From positions 1,949,944-2,013,943 of the forward strand of contig NZ_CP010803.1 in the NCBI RefSeq assembly GCF_000960975.1: a stretch of DNA of 64,000 nucleotides. The letters are read 5' to 3'. Numbering within the stretch: position 1 is the stretch's first letter; each line of letters opens with the position of its first letter. The notes under the pieces were generated by a model that searched no databases, had not been told where the DNA came from, and saw nothing but the letters and a program-made list of their open reading frames with translations. Below, piece after piece: positions 54,653-63,493 of the stretch. Made by a program: the position numbers and the translations under genes. Source of the stretch: Martelella endophytica. GTDB taxonomy: Bacteria; Pseudomonadota; Alphaproteobacteria; Rhizobiales; Rhizobiaceae.

Positions 54653-55765
54653 ATGGCCAGAGTTGAGCTGAAAAACCTCGAAAAGATCTACGGCAAGTTC
54701 AAGGCCGTCCACGGCATCGACCTCGAAATCCATGATGGCGAATTCATGGTCCTGGTCGGCCCCTCCGGCTGCGCCAAGTCGACGACGCTTCGCATGATCG
54801 CAGGCCTGGAGCGTATCTCCGGCGGCGAGATCCGCATCGGCGACGACCTTGTCAACGACAAGGCACCGGGCCAGCGCGGCATCGCGATGGTGTTCCAGAA
54901 CTACGCGCTCTACCCGCACATGAAGGTGAAGAACAATCTCTCCTTCGGCCTGCGCCTGAAGCACGCGCCGAAGGACCAGATCGCCGCCGCCACCGAGGAC
55001 GTCTCCCATATCCTCGAGATCGAGGATTACCTGGAGCGTCTGCCGAAGCAGCTTTCGGGCGGTCAGGCGCAGCGCGTCGCCGTCGGCCGCGCGCTGATCA
55101 AGAAGCCGCAGGTGTTCCTGTTCGACGAACCGCTGTCGAACCTCGATGCCAAGCTGCGCGCCTCGATGCGGGTGCGCATCACCGACCTGCATAAGCAGCT
55201 GCTTGCGGATGGCATGCAGTCGACCGTCGTCTACGTCACCCACGACCAGACGGAGGCGATGACAATGGGCAACCGCATCTGCGTGATGAAGGAAGGCCGG
55301 ATCATGCAGGTGGCCGACCCCTACACGCTCTATCGCAAGCCCGCCAACGCCTTCGTCGCCGGCTTCATCGGTTCGCCGGAAATGAATATCGGCGATGGCA
55401 CGCTGGGAACGGATGGCACCATTCGCATCGGTACCCAGGTGCTGAAGCTTGATGCCGGAACGCTCGCCCGTCTCGACAAGGATGCGCCCACCGAGGTGAC
55501 CTACGGGCTGCGCCCGCAGCACTTCGCGATCGCCGGTCCCGATGCAACAGACGGGCTGGTCGGCCGGGTGTCCCATGTCGAATTCATGGGCCACGAAATC
55601 TACCTCTACATCACCGTCGAGGATCACAGCTTCACCGTCGTCGTGCCGGCGGCCGGTCTGGGACATAGCTATATGCGCGACGACCAGATCCGCATCGTTC
55701 CCCAGGACGATGCAATGCACATATTCCACCGCCGCACCGGCGAGAACATCTCGCTCGCGGCTTGA
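54653..55765 (+). CDS. Sugar ABC transporter ATP-binding protein, UgpC/MsmK family (TogA-like)
   Basis: A 370-residue ATPase that energises the TogMN-like channel. It has Walker A GPSGCAKST (36–44, the alanine variant common in rhizobial UgpC-type proteins), Q-loop at Gln82, signature LSGGQ (134–138), Walker B FLFDEP, and a His in VTHDQTEAM. The C-terminal ~130 residues form the regulatory OB-fold (TOBE) domain with YGLRPQHF. ATG 54653 lies 5 nt after the permease stop. Confidence 0.95.
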   Translation: MARVELKNLEKIYGKFKAVHGIDLEIHDGEFMVLVGPSGCAKSTTLRMIAGLERISGGEIRIGDDLVNDKAPGQRGIAMVFQNYALYPHMKVKNNLSFGLRLKHAPKDQIAAATEDVSHILEIEDYLERLPKQLSGGQAQRVAVGRALIKKPQVFLFDEPLSNLDAKLRASMRVRITDLHKQLLADGMQSTVVYVTHDQTEAMTMGNRICVMKEGRIMQVADPYTLYRKPANAFVAGFIGSPEMNIGDGTLGTDGTIRIGTQVLKLDAGTLARLDKDAPTEVTYGLRPQHFAIAGPDATDGLVGRVSHVEFMGHEIYLYITVEDHSFTVVVPAAGLGHSYMRDDQIRIVPQDDAMHIFHRRTGENISLAA

Positions 55766-55793
55766 TCGTCTCATCTTTTTCAGGGAGGACAAC

Positions 55794-57068
55794 ATGAAAC
55801 TGAAGACGACTATACTGGCCACGCTGATGGCCGCAACCAGTCTCACCGCAGCCCAGGCGGCGGATCTGCGCATGTCATGGTGGGGCGGCGACAGCCGTCA
55901 CGTGGCAACGCAGGACGCGCTGAAATATTGCGGCGAAAAGCTCGGCCACACCATCAGCCCGGAATTCACCGGCTGGGACGGCCACCAGGAAAAGATCACC
56001 ACGCAGCTTGCCGGCGGTACCGAAGCCGACATCATGCAGATCAACTGGCCATGGCTGCCGCTGTTCACGCCGCGTGGCGAGGGCTTCGCCGATCTCAACG
56101 ACTACGCCGACATCATCGACCTGACGCAGTGGACCAAGGACGATCTGGCATCGGGTTCGGTCAACGGCCATCTTCAGGGCCTGCCGCTGTCGACCACCGG
56201 CCGCCTGCCGTGGTTCAACCAGACCACCTTCGAAAAGGCCGGCGTGCCGATCCCGACGACCTGGGATGACCTCGACACCGCCGCCGCCGCCTTCAAGGAA
56301 AAGCTCGGCGACGGCTACTACCCCTACGAAGCGACCGGCGCCGACGGACTTGACGCCCGCCTTCTGATGATGGCCTACCTGACCCAGAAGACCGGCAAGA
56401 CCATGATCGACCCGGAAACCGGCGAATTCCTCTATTCCGTTGAGGAAATCAAGGAAGGGCTCGATCTCTACAAGCGGTTCCAGGACGAAGGCGCGATCAT
56501 TCCGTGGCCGGAAGTGGCCGCCGGCGGCAACCGCCCGCTGCATGAAAACCCGGCATGGGCCGATGGCCACATCGCCGGCACGTTCCAGTGGGACACGGTC
56601 TACTCCAAGATCAATGACCCGCTTCAGGAAGGTGAAGTTCTCGTCCCGACCAAGATCCTGCTCGCCGAAGGCGCCACCAATGACGGCGTCTATCGCAAGC
56701 CTTCGATGCTGTTCTCGATTTCGAAGAACTCGAAGGATCCGAAGGCCGCTGCCGAAGTCGTCAATTGCCTGCTGAACGATTCCGGTGCGATCGAGATCCT
56801 CGGGACCCAGCGTGGCATTCCGGCTGCCAAGGGTGCCTATGAGCAGCTGAAGGCCGCCGGCGCGATCGAGCCGCAGCTCGCCGCTGCCCACGACATCATC
56901 CTGGAAGCCACCGGCCCCACGATCTCGCCGCTCAACGAGCATCCGCAGTTCGTGCAGGTCTTCGGCGATATTCTCGAGGAGTTTGCCTACGGTCAGATCG
57001 ATTCCGAAACGGCCGCAGAGGAAATCGTCGAGGGTTCGACCGACGTTCTGCAGGGGCTTCAGAACTAA
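55794..57068 (+). CDS. Oligogalacturonide-type ABC transporter substrate-binding protein (TogB-like)
   Basis: A 424-residue periplasmic binding protein of SBP family 1. Residues 1–22 form a signal peptide (ending AAQA). The mature start LRMSWWGGDSRH and the later EADIMQINWPWLPLFTPRG resemble TogB of pectin-degrading bacteria. AGGGAGG at 55782–55788 is its ribosome site. The following pectinolytic gene supports oligogalacturonides or their unsaturated dimers as ligands. Confidence 0.92.
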   Translation: MKLKTTILATLMAATSLTAAQAADLRMSWWGGDSRHVATQDALKYCGEKLGHTISPEFTGWDGHQEKITTQLAGGTEADIMQINWPWLPLFTPRGEGFADLNDYADIIDLTQWTKDDLASGSVNGHLQGLPLSTTGRLPWFNQTTFEKAGVPIPTTWDDLDTAAAAFKEKLGDGYYPYEATGADGLDARLLMMAYLTQKTGKTMIDPETGEFLYSVEEIKEGLDLYKRFQDEGAIIPWPEVAAGGNRPLHENPAWADGHIAGTFQWDTVYSKINDPLQEGEVLVPTKILLAEGATNDGVYRKPSMLFSISKNSKDPKAAAEVVNCLLNDSGAIEILGTQRGIPAAKGAYEQLKAAGAIEPQLAAAHDIILEATGPTISPLNEHPQFVQVFGDILEEFAYGQIDSETAAEEIVEGSTDVLQGLQN

Positions 57069-57133
57069 GAGCCGCTGTTGAAATCCGGGGCGGCGGCTGA
57101 CCGCCGTCCCTCAGCCCATACATTGACTGGACG

Positions 57134-59719
57134 ATGATGATGACCGCCATCGAGCTTCTCGCCGTGACGGCGAGGACGGCGACGTTTGCCGTTTTTTCCG
57201 GACGGAATAACTATTTCCTGAAGTCGCCGCAGGCATGGCGTCTCGTGGCCGATGGCACCGAGGTGCAGGCCGGCGAGATCGATCGGACCGTCTTTTCCGT
57301 GAGCGACCTGACACCGGAAGCCGGCTACCGCCTCGAGATCGGGGGCGAGAGCCTCGATTTCAGCACGGCTGCCGAAAGCCGCTACGCCGATATCACCGAA
57401 TTCGGTGCCTCGCCGGAGAGCGAGAATAACGCCGCAGCCATCCAGTCGGCGATCGACGCCATGCCGGAGGGGGCGACCCTCCACATCGGCCCCGGTATCT
57501 GGAAGAGCGGGCCGCTGTTCCTGACGTCCGGTCTGACCCTCGTTCTCGATCGCGATGCCGTGCTCTATGGCATTGCCGACCGTTCGCAATATCCGATCCT
57601 CCCCGCCCGTCGCGACGATGGTCGTGTGCTCGGCACCTGGGAAGGCGTGGCAGAAGCCTGCTATGCCTCGCTGATCACCGCCATCGACGCGACGGGCGTC
57701 GCGATTGTCGGCGATGGGCGGATCGATGCCGGCGGCGACCGCGGCGACTGGTGGACATGGCACAAGGAAACGCGCGATGGCGCCCGCCGTCCGCGCAGCC
57801 TGTTCTTCAGCTATTGCCGCGATGTCACCATTGCCGGCATCACCATCTGCAATTCCCCGGCCTGGATGCTGCATCCGGTCTTCACGCGCGACATGCTTGT
57901 CGCCGGGGTGAAGATCGAGAGCGATCCGCATTCACCGAACACCGATGGTTTCGATCCGGAGTGCTGCGAGAATGTCACCATGCGCGGCATTCATTTCTCC
58001 GTCGGCGACGACTGCATCGCCATCAAGGCAGGCAAGCGCGATCCGAAGGGCGGGCTCGATGGTCCGACACGCGATATCCGCATCGAAAACTGCTTCATGG
58101 AGCGTGGCCATGGCGGCGTGGTCATCGGCTCGGAAATGAGCGGTACGGTGTCCGGTGTCACCGTTGCACGCTGCGAGATGCGCGACACCGATCGCGGCCT
58201 CAGGGTCAAGACCCGGCGCGGACGTGGCGCTTACGTCTCCCGCATCCTCGTTGAGGATTGCGTGATGGACAACGTCGCAAGCCCCTTCGTCATGAACGCC
58301 TTCTATTTCTGCGACGCTGACGGCAAGTCCGACTATGTCCAGTCGCGCGCACTTTCGCCGGTGGACGAGACGACGCCGCGCATGTCGGATATCACCTTCC
58401 GCCGGATTGTCGCACGTAATGTCCACACGGCCGCCGCCGCCTTTTATGGCCTGCCGGAAATGCCGATCGAAAATGTCACCATCGAGGACTACACGGTCTC
58501 CTATGCGCCCGATGCTGTCGCGGCGCCGCCGGTGATGGCCTGCCAGATCGATCCCGTGCGTCATGGCGGGATCATTGCCGAAAACGCCTTCGTCAGCGCC
58601 CGGAATGTCGTCTTCGAGCGGCAGGGCACGGAAGAACCGTTTTATCGTCAGTGGCTGCTGCGCTATTGCGACGAATACGCCGCCGACTACCGGGCCTACA
58701 AGGGCGGGCCGCTCTGCTATGAGGACGGCTGCCTTTATCGCGGTCTGATCGCGCTGCATGAGGTGACCGGCGAGCAGCGCTGGGTCGATCATATGGTCCG
58801 TCTGGTCAACGCTCAGGTTGCTCCTGACGGCACGATGGCGGGCTACGAGCTTGAGGATTTCAACATCGACAACGTGCTCTCCGGGCGCGCGCTGGTGTGG
58901 CTTGCCCAACGTTTCGATGATCCACGTTACCGCAAGGCCGCAGACACGCTGGCCGAGCAGCTTTCCCGCCATCCGCGCGTCAAGGAAGGCCCGCACTGGC
59001 ACAAGCATCGCTATCCGGAGCAGGTCTGGCTCGACGGGCTCTATATGGGCCTGCCGTTCAAGCTGGAATACGGCCTCGCCTTTGGCCGTCCCGATTTCGT
59101 GGAAGAGGCGGCGGATGAGCTGCTGGCCGGTCTCGCTCTCACCTATGACGCGTCGAGCCGGCTCTACCGCCACGCTTACGATTCCGCGAAGGCCCAGCCC
59201 TGGGCCGACCCGGAGACCGGACTTTCGCCGGCGCACTGGGCGCGGGCGATCGGCTGGGCGGCCATGGCCATGATCGACGTCGTCGAGAACCTCCCGGCGG
59301 GCGAAAAGCGCGATGCGATCACCGCCCGCTGGCAGGCGCTGGCCGCGCGTCTCACAGAGCTTGTAACGGCCGATGGCCGCTGGCTGCAGGTTCCCGACAT
59401 GCCGGAGATGGGCGGCAATTATGCCGAAAGCTCGGCAACGGCCATGCTTGCCTATGTCTACATGAAGGCTTCCCGCCTCGGTCTCGGCACTGATCGCGAC
59501 CCCGGTATTGCCGCTTTCGAATCGCTGATCAAGAATGCCTTCGAGACCGATGTCACCGGCCGCCGTGTTCTTGGCCGCATCGTCTGGGTCGCCGGCCTCG
59601 GCGGCTTCAACGGCAACTATCGCGACGGCACGCCGGGCTACTACCTCACCGAGGCAATCAACCCCGACGACATCAAGGGCGTCGGGCCGTTCATGATGGG
59701 GTTTGCGGAGACGCTGTAG
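57134..59719 (+). CDS. Fused polygalacturonase (GH28) – unsaturated rhamnogalacturonyl/uronyl hydrolase (GH105)
   Basis: An 861-residue two-enzyme protein with no signal peptide, so probably cytoplasmic. Residues ~5–85 resemble the N-terminal fibronectin-like domain of exo-polygalacturonases. Residues ~86–500 are the GH28 beta-helix with catalytic NTDGFD (269–274), GDD (291–293), GHGG (325–328) and RVK (357–359). Residues ~505–861 are a GH105 alpha-barrel with Asp634 in VWLDGLYMG, His680, and HWARAIGW (701–708). The first would release galacturonate from imported oligomers, the second 4,5-unsaturated uronate from their non-reducing ends. It closes the importer operon; three consecutive ATGs (57134, 57137, 57140) leave the exact start open. 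Confidence 0.9.
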   Translation: MMMTAIELLAVTARTATFAVFSGRNNYFLKSPQAWRLVADGTEVQAGEIDRTVFSVSDLTPEAGYRLEIGGESLDFSTAAESRYADITEFGASPESENNAAAIQSAIDAMPEGATLHIGPGIWKSGPLFLTSGLTLVLDRDAVLYGIADRSQYPILPARRDDGRVLGTWEGVAEACYASLITAIDATGVAIVGDGRIDAGGDRGDWWTWHKETRDGARRPRSLFFSYCRDVTIAGITICNSPAWMLHPVFTRDMLVAGVKIESDPHSPNTDGFDPECCENVTMRGIHFSVGDDCIAIKAGKRDPKGGLDGPTRDIRIENCFMERGHGGVVIGSEMSGTVSGVTVARCEMRDTDRGLRVKTRRGRGAYVSRILVEDCVMDNVASPFVMNAFYFCDADGKSDYVQSRALSPVDETTPRMSDITFRRIVARNVHTAAAAFYGLPEMPIENVTIEDYTVSYAPDAVAAPPVMACQIDPVRHGGIIAENAFVSARNVVFERQGTEEPFYRQWLLRYCDEYAADYRAYKGGPLCYEDGCLYRGLIALHEVTGEQRWVDHMVRLVNAQVAPDGTMAGYELEDFNIDNVLSGRALVWLAQRFDDPRYRKAADTLAEQLSRHPRVKEGPHWHKHRYPEQVWLDGLYMGLPFKLEYGLAFGRPDFVEEAADELLAGLALTYDASSRLYRHAYDSAKAQPWADPETGLSPAHWARAIGWAAMAMIDVVENLPAGEKRDAITARWQALAARLTELVTADGRWLQVPDMPEMGGNYAESSATAMLAYVYMKASRLGLGTDRDPGIAAFESLIKNAFETDVTGRRVLGRIVWVAGLGGFNGNYRDGTPGYYLTEAINPDDIKGVGPFMMGFAETL

Positions 59720-59798
59720 CGGGCACCCCAGACTGGATGTGGCGGCCTCACACGAATGCGTTGCCGCCATCAGATGCGCCCTCAGGGCAAGTTTGAAA

Positions 59799-59832
59799 AG
59801 CTTTCGCGACGTCGGAAAGGCGTCGCGAAAAC
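59799..59832. terminator. Terminator between GH28–GH105 gene and the TrpX-type ABC operon
   Basis: A perfect 10-bp stem (TTTCGCGACG at 59802–59811 with CGTCGCGAAA at 59821–59830), 9-nt loop, between two convergent genes. The minus-strand side continues into CTTTTC, giving a modest terminator for the ABC operon. Confidence 0.7.
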
Positions 59833-59834
59833 TG

Positions 59835-60632
59835 TCATCCCAGCATCAGCTGATCATCGTCGATCTCGGTTCCCGCCGCGCGGCCGAAACGTTCGAGCAG
59901 GTCGGAGACCTTGAGCTTCGAGCGTTCCTCGCCCTTGATATCGAGCACGATGCGGCCGGCATTCATCATCAGCGTTCGCGAGCCGTAAGCCAGCGCGTCC
60001 TTCATCGAATGCGTGACCATCAGCGTCGTCAGGCGACCTTCACCGGCGATCTCGGCTGAGAGTGTCAGCACCTTGTGGGCGGCAGACGGGTCGAGAGCGG
60101 CGGTGTGTTCGTCGAGGACGAGGATCTTCATCGGCAAAAGCGTCGCCATCAGCAGGCTGACGGCCTGGCGCTGGCCGCCGGAGAGCGCTCCGATCGGGGT
60201 TGCCATGCGGTGCTCGAGCCCGAGGCCGAGCTTTTCCAGATGCTCGGCGAACATCGCCTTCTGACCGTGCTTGCCGAGGGCGAGGCTCAGCCCGCGCCTT
60301 TTGCCGCGGGCGGCAGCGAGGGCCAGGTTTTCCTCGATCGACAGCGACGAGCAGGTGCCGAGCCGCGGTTCCTGAAACACCCGGCCGACGAGCCCGGCGC
60401 GCTTGGCGGCGGGCCAGGCGGTGACGTCATTGCCGGCAAGATGCACAGTGCCGGTATCCGGTTTGGTGGTACCGACGACGGTCGAAAGCAGCGTCGACTT
60501 GCCGGCGCCGTTGGAGCCGATGACGGTGACGAATTCACCCTCGGCGATGTCGAGCGAGACGCCGCGCAGCGCCCGCACTTCGGTCGCCGTGCCGGCATTG
60601 AAGGTGATGTGGATGTCGGAGAGTTTCAGCAT
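59835..60632 (-). CDS. ABC transporter ATP-binding protein of a TrpX-type importer
   Basis: A 265-residue ATPase with Walker A GSNGAGKST (39–47), signature LSGGQRQAVSLLMA, and a Walker B/D-loop ending DEHTAALDP, which is the form seen in ATPases paired with TrpX/TrpY-like transporters. It shares a base between its ATG and the stop of the permease gene (TGATG), so it is the last gene of the operon permuted as binding protein–permease–ATPase. Confidence 0.92.
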   Translation of the reverse strand: MLKLSDIHITFNAGTATEVRALRGVSLDIAEGEFVTVIGSNGAGKSTLLSTVVGTTKPDTGTVHLAGNDVTAWPAAKRAGLVGRVFQEPRLGTCSSLSIEENLALAAARGKRRGLSLALGKHGQKAMFAEHLEKLGLGLEHRMATPIGALSGGQRQAVSLLMATLLPMKILVLDEHTAALDPSAAHKVLTLSAEIAGEGRLTTLMVTHSMKDALAYGSRTLMMNAGRIVLDIKGEERSKLKVSDLLERFGRAAGTEIDDDQLMLG

Positions 60633-61570
60633 CAGCTCTGCTCCTCGTCAGCCTGTTGTGCGCCGCGTACGAGCTTGAAGTTGAACAGCGACTTGCGCCC
60701 CTTCTTGCCGCGGCTCTGGGAAAGCACGACGGCGACGGCCACGACGATGGCGGTGATCAGGTTCAGGTCCTGCGGCTTGATGCCGATGAAGCCGGCCGAC
60801 AGCGCGAAGGCGATGAACAGGCGGTAGACGACCGCGCCGATGACGCAGCCGAGCGTCGCCAGAAACACCGTGCGGCGGCCGAGAATGGCCTCGCCGATGA
60901 TCAGCGCCGCAAGCCCGGTGACGATGGTGCCGACGCCCATGGTGACGTCTGCCACACCCTGCATCTGGGCAAACAGCGAACCCGCCAGCGCACAGAGCGC
61001 ATTGGCGATCGCCATGCCGAGCAGCGTCATCGCGCCGTTGCGGATGCCCTGGGCTTCCGCCATGGCCGGGTTTTCGCCGGAGGCGCGAAGGCCGAGGCCA
61101 AGTTCGGTCTTCAGGAACCAGTCAATGATCAGCTTGGCGCCGATGGCGATGATGAGGAGCAGGATCGTGTTGCTCCATAGCCCGGCGCCGACAAGGCTTT
61201 CGAAACGGGAAAACACGGTGTCGTGGCCATAGACCGGAAGGTTCGGCCGTCCCATGATCCGGAGGTTGATCGAAAACAGCGCCACCATGGAGAGGATGCC
61301 GGCAAGCAGGTTCATAATGCCGAAGCGGACATTCAGCAGCCCGGTGACGAAACCGGCGATGGCGCCGGCAAGCATGCCGAAGACGGTCGCAATGAAGGGG
61401 TCGATGCCGTGGACGATGGCGGCGGCGGAAACCGCCGCGCCGAGAGGAAAGCTCCCGTCCACCGTCAGGTCCGGAAAGTCCAGGACCCGGAAGGACATGA
61501 AGATGCTCAACGCCACGAGGGCGAAGAGCAAGCCGGTCTCAAAAGCTCCGGCGAGCGCGAAAAGCGTCAT
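60632..61570 (-). CDS. ABC transporter permease of a TrpX-type importer
   Basis: A 312-residue branched-chain-amino-acid-type permease with about eight membrane helices. Family segments are FRVLDFPDLTVDGSFPLGAAVSA near the start, GLLNVRFGIMNLLAGIL, and the GLGLRASGENPAMAEAQGI loop, which contacts the ATPase. The C-terminal tail is basic then acidic. The binding-protein gene ends 2 nt upstream. Confidence 0.92.
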   Translation of the reverse strand: MTLFALAGAFETGLLFALVALSIFMSFRVLDFPDLTVDGSFPLGAAVSAAAIVHGIDPFIATVFGMLAGAIAGFVTGLLNVRFGIMNLLAGILSMVALFSINLRIMGRPNLPVYGHDTVFSRFESLVGAGLWSNTILLLIIAIGAKLIIDWFLKTELGLGLRASGENPAMAEAQGIRNGAMTLLGMAIANALCALAGSLFAQMQGVADVTMGVGTIVTGLAALIIGEAILGRRTVFLATLGCVIGAVVYRLFIAFALSAGFIGIKPQDLNLITAIVVAVAVVLSQSRGKKGRKSLFNFKLVRGAQQADEEQS

Positions 61571-61572
61571 TT

Positions 61573-62547
61573 TTATTCGATGACCTTCTTGGCGCTGTCT
61601 TTGACGTCCGCAGGCACCTCGACGCCCATGGCTTCGGCCGCCTTCATGTTCAGGAACAGATCCTGATTGCCGGGAACGACGACCGGAATATCGGCGATCG
61701 CCGTCCCGTCGAGGATCTGGGCGACCATGTCGCCGGTGACCTTGCCCATTTCGGCATAGTTGAAGCCGAGCGCCGCAACGGCACCACGTTCGACGGAATC
61801 GGTGTCGGTGGTGAAGACCGGCAGCTTGGCGCGTTCGCCGACGGTGACGATGGCTTCGAGGACCGAGATCACCGAATTGTCGGTCGGCAGCAGGATCGCG
61901 TCAGCCTTGCCGACGAGATTGCGGGCGGCATCCGGAACCATGGTCGACTGGGCGGCGGGGCTTTCGACGACGGTGAGGCCGAGTTCCTCGGCGCCGGCCT
62001 TGATCTCATCCACCTGGACGACCGAGTTGGCTTCGCCTGGATTATAGATGACGCCGATGGTCTTGACGTCCGGAACGAGCTTCTGGATCAGCTCCAGTGC
62101 CGGCTTCGGCGGCTGCTTGTCGGAGGTGCCGGTGATGTTGGCTTCCGGCGCTTCGGGGCTCTCGATCAGGCCGGCGGCGACCGGGTCGGTCACGGCGGCG
62201 AAGACGACGGGGGCATCGCCCATGGCGTTCTTCAGCGCCTGCGCCGACGGGGTCGAGATGCCGACGGAAACGTCGGGCTTGATGCCGGCGAATTCATCGG
62301 CGATCTGCGTCTGCGTGGTCATGTTGCCCTGGGCGGAGCGGGCGACGACCTTCAGGTTCTCGCCTTCCGTGTAGCCCTTTTCGGCGAGGCTTTCGACGAT
62401 GCCTTCGCGTACGGCGTCAAGCGCGGGGTGTTCCACGATATAGGTGATGGCAACGGTCTTGGTATCCTGCGCCACGACTGGCGCGGCAAAGCCGGCAAGC
62501 GCAGCCATGGCGGCGGTGGCCAGCACCGCTGTCTTCAACTTGAGCAT
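61573..62547 (-). CDS. ABC transporter substrate-binding protein, TrpX family
   Basis: A 324-residue periplasmic binding protein with a signal peptide (residues 1–26, ending PVVA). It has the TrpX-family pattern: ITYIVEHPALDAVREGIVESLAEKGYTEG, PVVFAAVTDPVAAGLI, ITGTSDKQPPKPALELIQKL, GVIYNPGEANSV and LPTDNSVISVLEAIV. Some members take up tryptophan or tyrosine; the ligand here is not certain. AGGGGG precedes the start. Confidence 0.9.
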   Translation of the reverse strand: MLKLKTAVLATAAMAALAGFAAPVVAQDTKTVAITYIVEHPALDAVREGIVESLAEKGYTEGENLKVVARSAQGNMTTQTQIADEFAGIKPDVSVGISTPSAQALKNAMGDAPVVFAAVTDPVAAGLIESPEAPEANITGTSDKQPPKPALELIQKLVPDVKTIGVIYNPGEANSVVQVDEIKAGAEELGLTVVESPAAQSTMVPDAARNLVGKADAILLPTDNSVISVLEAIVTVGERAKLPVFTTDTDSVERGAVAALGFNYAEMGKVTGDMVAQILDGTAIADIPVVVPGNQDLFLNMKAAEAMGVEVPADVKDSAKKVIE

Positions 62548-62734
62548 TTCGAAACCCCCTGTCAGGATTGTTCTTCACGCGGAATAATCGCGTCGGCAGT
62601 TTGGACCGCCGTAAAGCCCCGGTCAACGCCGCGGGTTGCGGGTTGAACACATTTTCGCCCTGCTTTCGGGTTTGCCAAATGGCCGGCGCGCCGGTAACAC
62701 GACAATAACCAAGTTTCTATGGAGCCAAGGCACG

Positions 62735-63436
62735 ATGGGCGAGGGCGAAATCAGGTTGGAACAGGGCTGGCGCGAGAAGCTGAAGCCGGAATTCGAGAGT
62801 GCCTATATGGCCTCCCTGAAGTCGTTTCTGGTGGACGAAAAGCGCGCCGGACAGACGGTTTTTCCCAAGGGCAACGAATATTTCCGCGCGCTCGACCTGA
62901 CGCCGCTCGATCAGGTCAGGGTGGTCATTCTCGGTCAGGATCCCTATCACGGACCGGGGCAGGCGCATGGCCTCTGCTTTTCCGTTCGGCCCGGCGTGCG
63001 CACACCGCCGTCGCTCGTCAATATCTACAAGGAACTCGCCACCGATGTCGGCTTCCAGAAGGTCAATCACGGCTTTCTGGAGCATTGGGCGAAGCAGGGC
63101 GTGCTGCTGCTGAACTCGGTGCTCACCGTCCGGCAGGCCGCCGCCGCATCGCATCGCGGCAAGGGCTGGGAAGAGTTTACCGATGCCGTCATCCGCACCG
63201 TCAACGAGGAATGCCCGCATGTGGTCTTCATCCTCTGGGGCGCCTATGCGCAGAAGAAGGCCAGTTTTGTCGATCGAAACCGGCATCTGGTGCTGAAGGC
63301 GCCGCATCCTTCGCCGCTCTCCGCGCATAACGGCTTTTTCGGCAGCCGGCCGTTTTCCAAGGCCAACCAGTTTCTGCTGGAGCAGGGCATGGAGCCGATC
63401 GACTGGCAGCTTCCGCAGGATCCTGAAGATAGCTGA
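62735..63436 (+). CDS. ung: Uracil-DNA glycosylase
   Basis: Removes uracil from DNA. The 233-residue family-1 enzyme has the catalytic GQDPYHG (67–73, Asp69), the LLLNSVLTVR uracil-binding segment, and the HPSPLS loop (191–196) that inserts into the minor groove. ATG 62735 lies behind GGAGCCAAGG; the open frame upstream to 62636 is intergenic. It is divergent from the TrpX-type operon. A dUTPase gene at the window start acts in the same uracil-exclusion task but is not linked. Confidence 0.97.
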   Translation: MGEGEIRLEQGWREKLKPEFESAYMASLKSFLVDEKRAGQTVFPKGNEYFRALDLTPLDQVRVVILGQDPYHGPGQAHGLCFSVRPGVRTPPSLVNIYKELATDVGFQKVNHGFLEHWAKQGVLLLNSVLTVRQAAAASHRGKGWEEFTDAVIRTVNEECPHVVFILWGAYAQKKASFVDRNRHLVLKAPHPSPLSAHNGFFGSRPFSKANQFLLEQGMEPIDWQLPQDPEDS

Positions 63437-63493
63437 AGTCATTGCCCTTTCAGCGCCGATGCCCCATTTGAGCTAAAACACTGCGAGGACGCC

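Noticed and set aside
54779..54790. Defective Walker A motif (GPSGCAKST) in the UgpC-type ATPase
   Set aside because: The alanine variant is common in rhizobial UgpC-family ATPases; the lysine and serine/threonine are intact.
57932..59770. 612-aa minus-strand open frame
   Set aside because: Antisense shadow of the GH28–GH105 gene.
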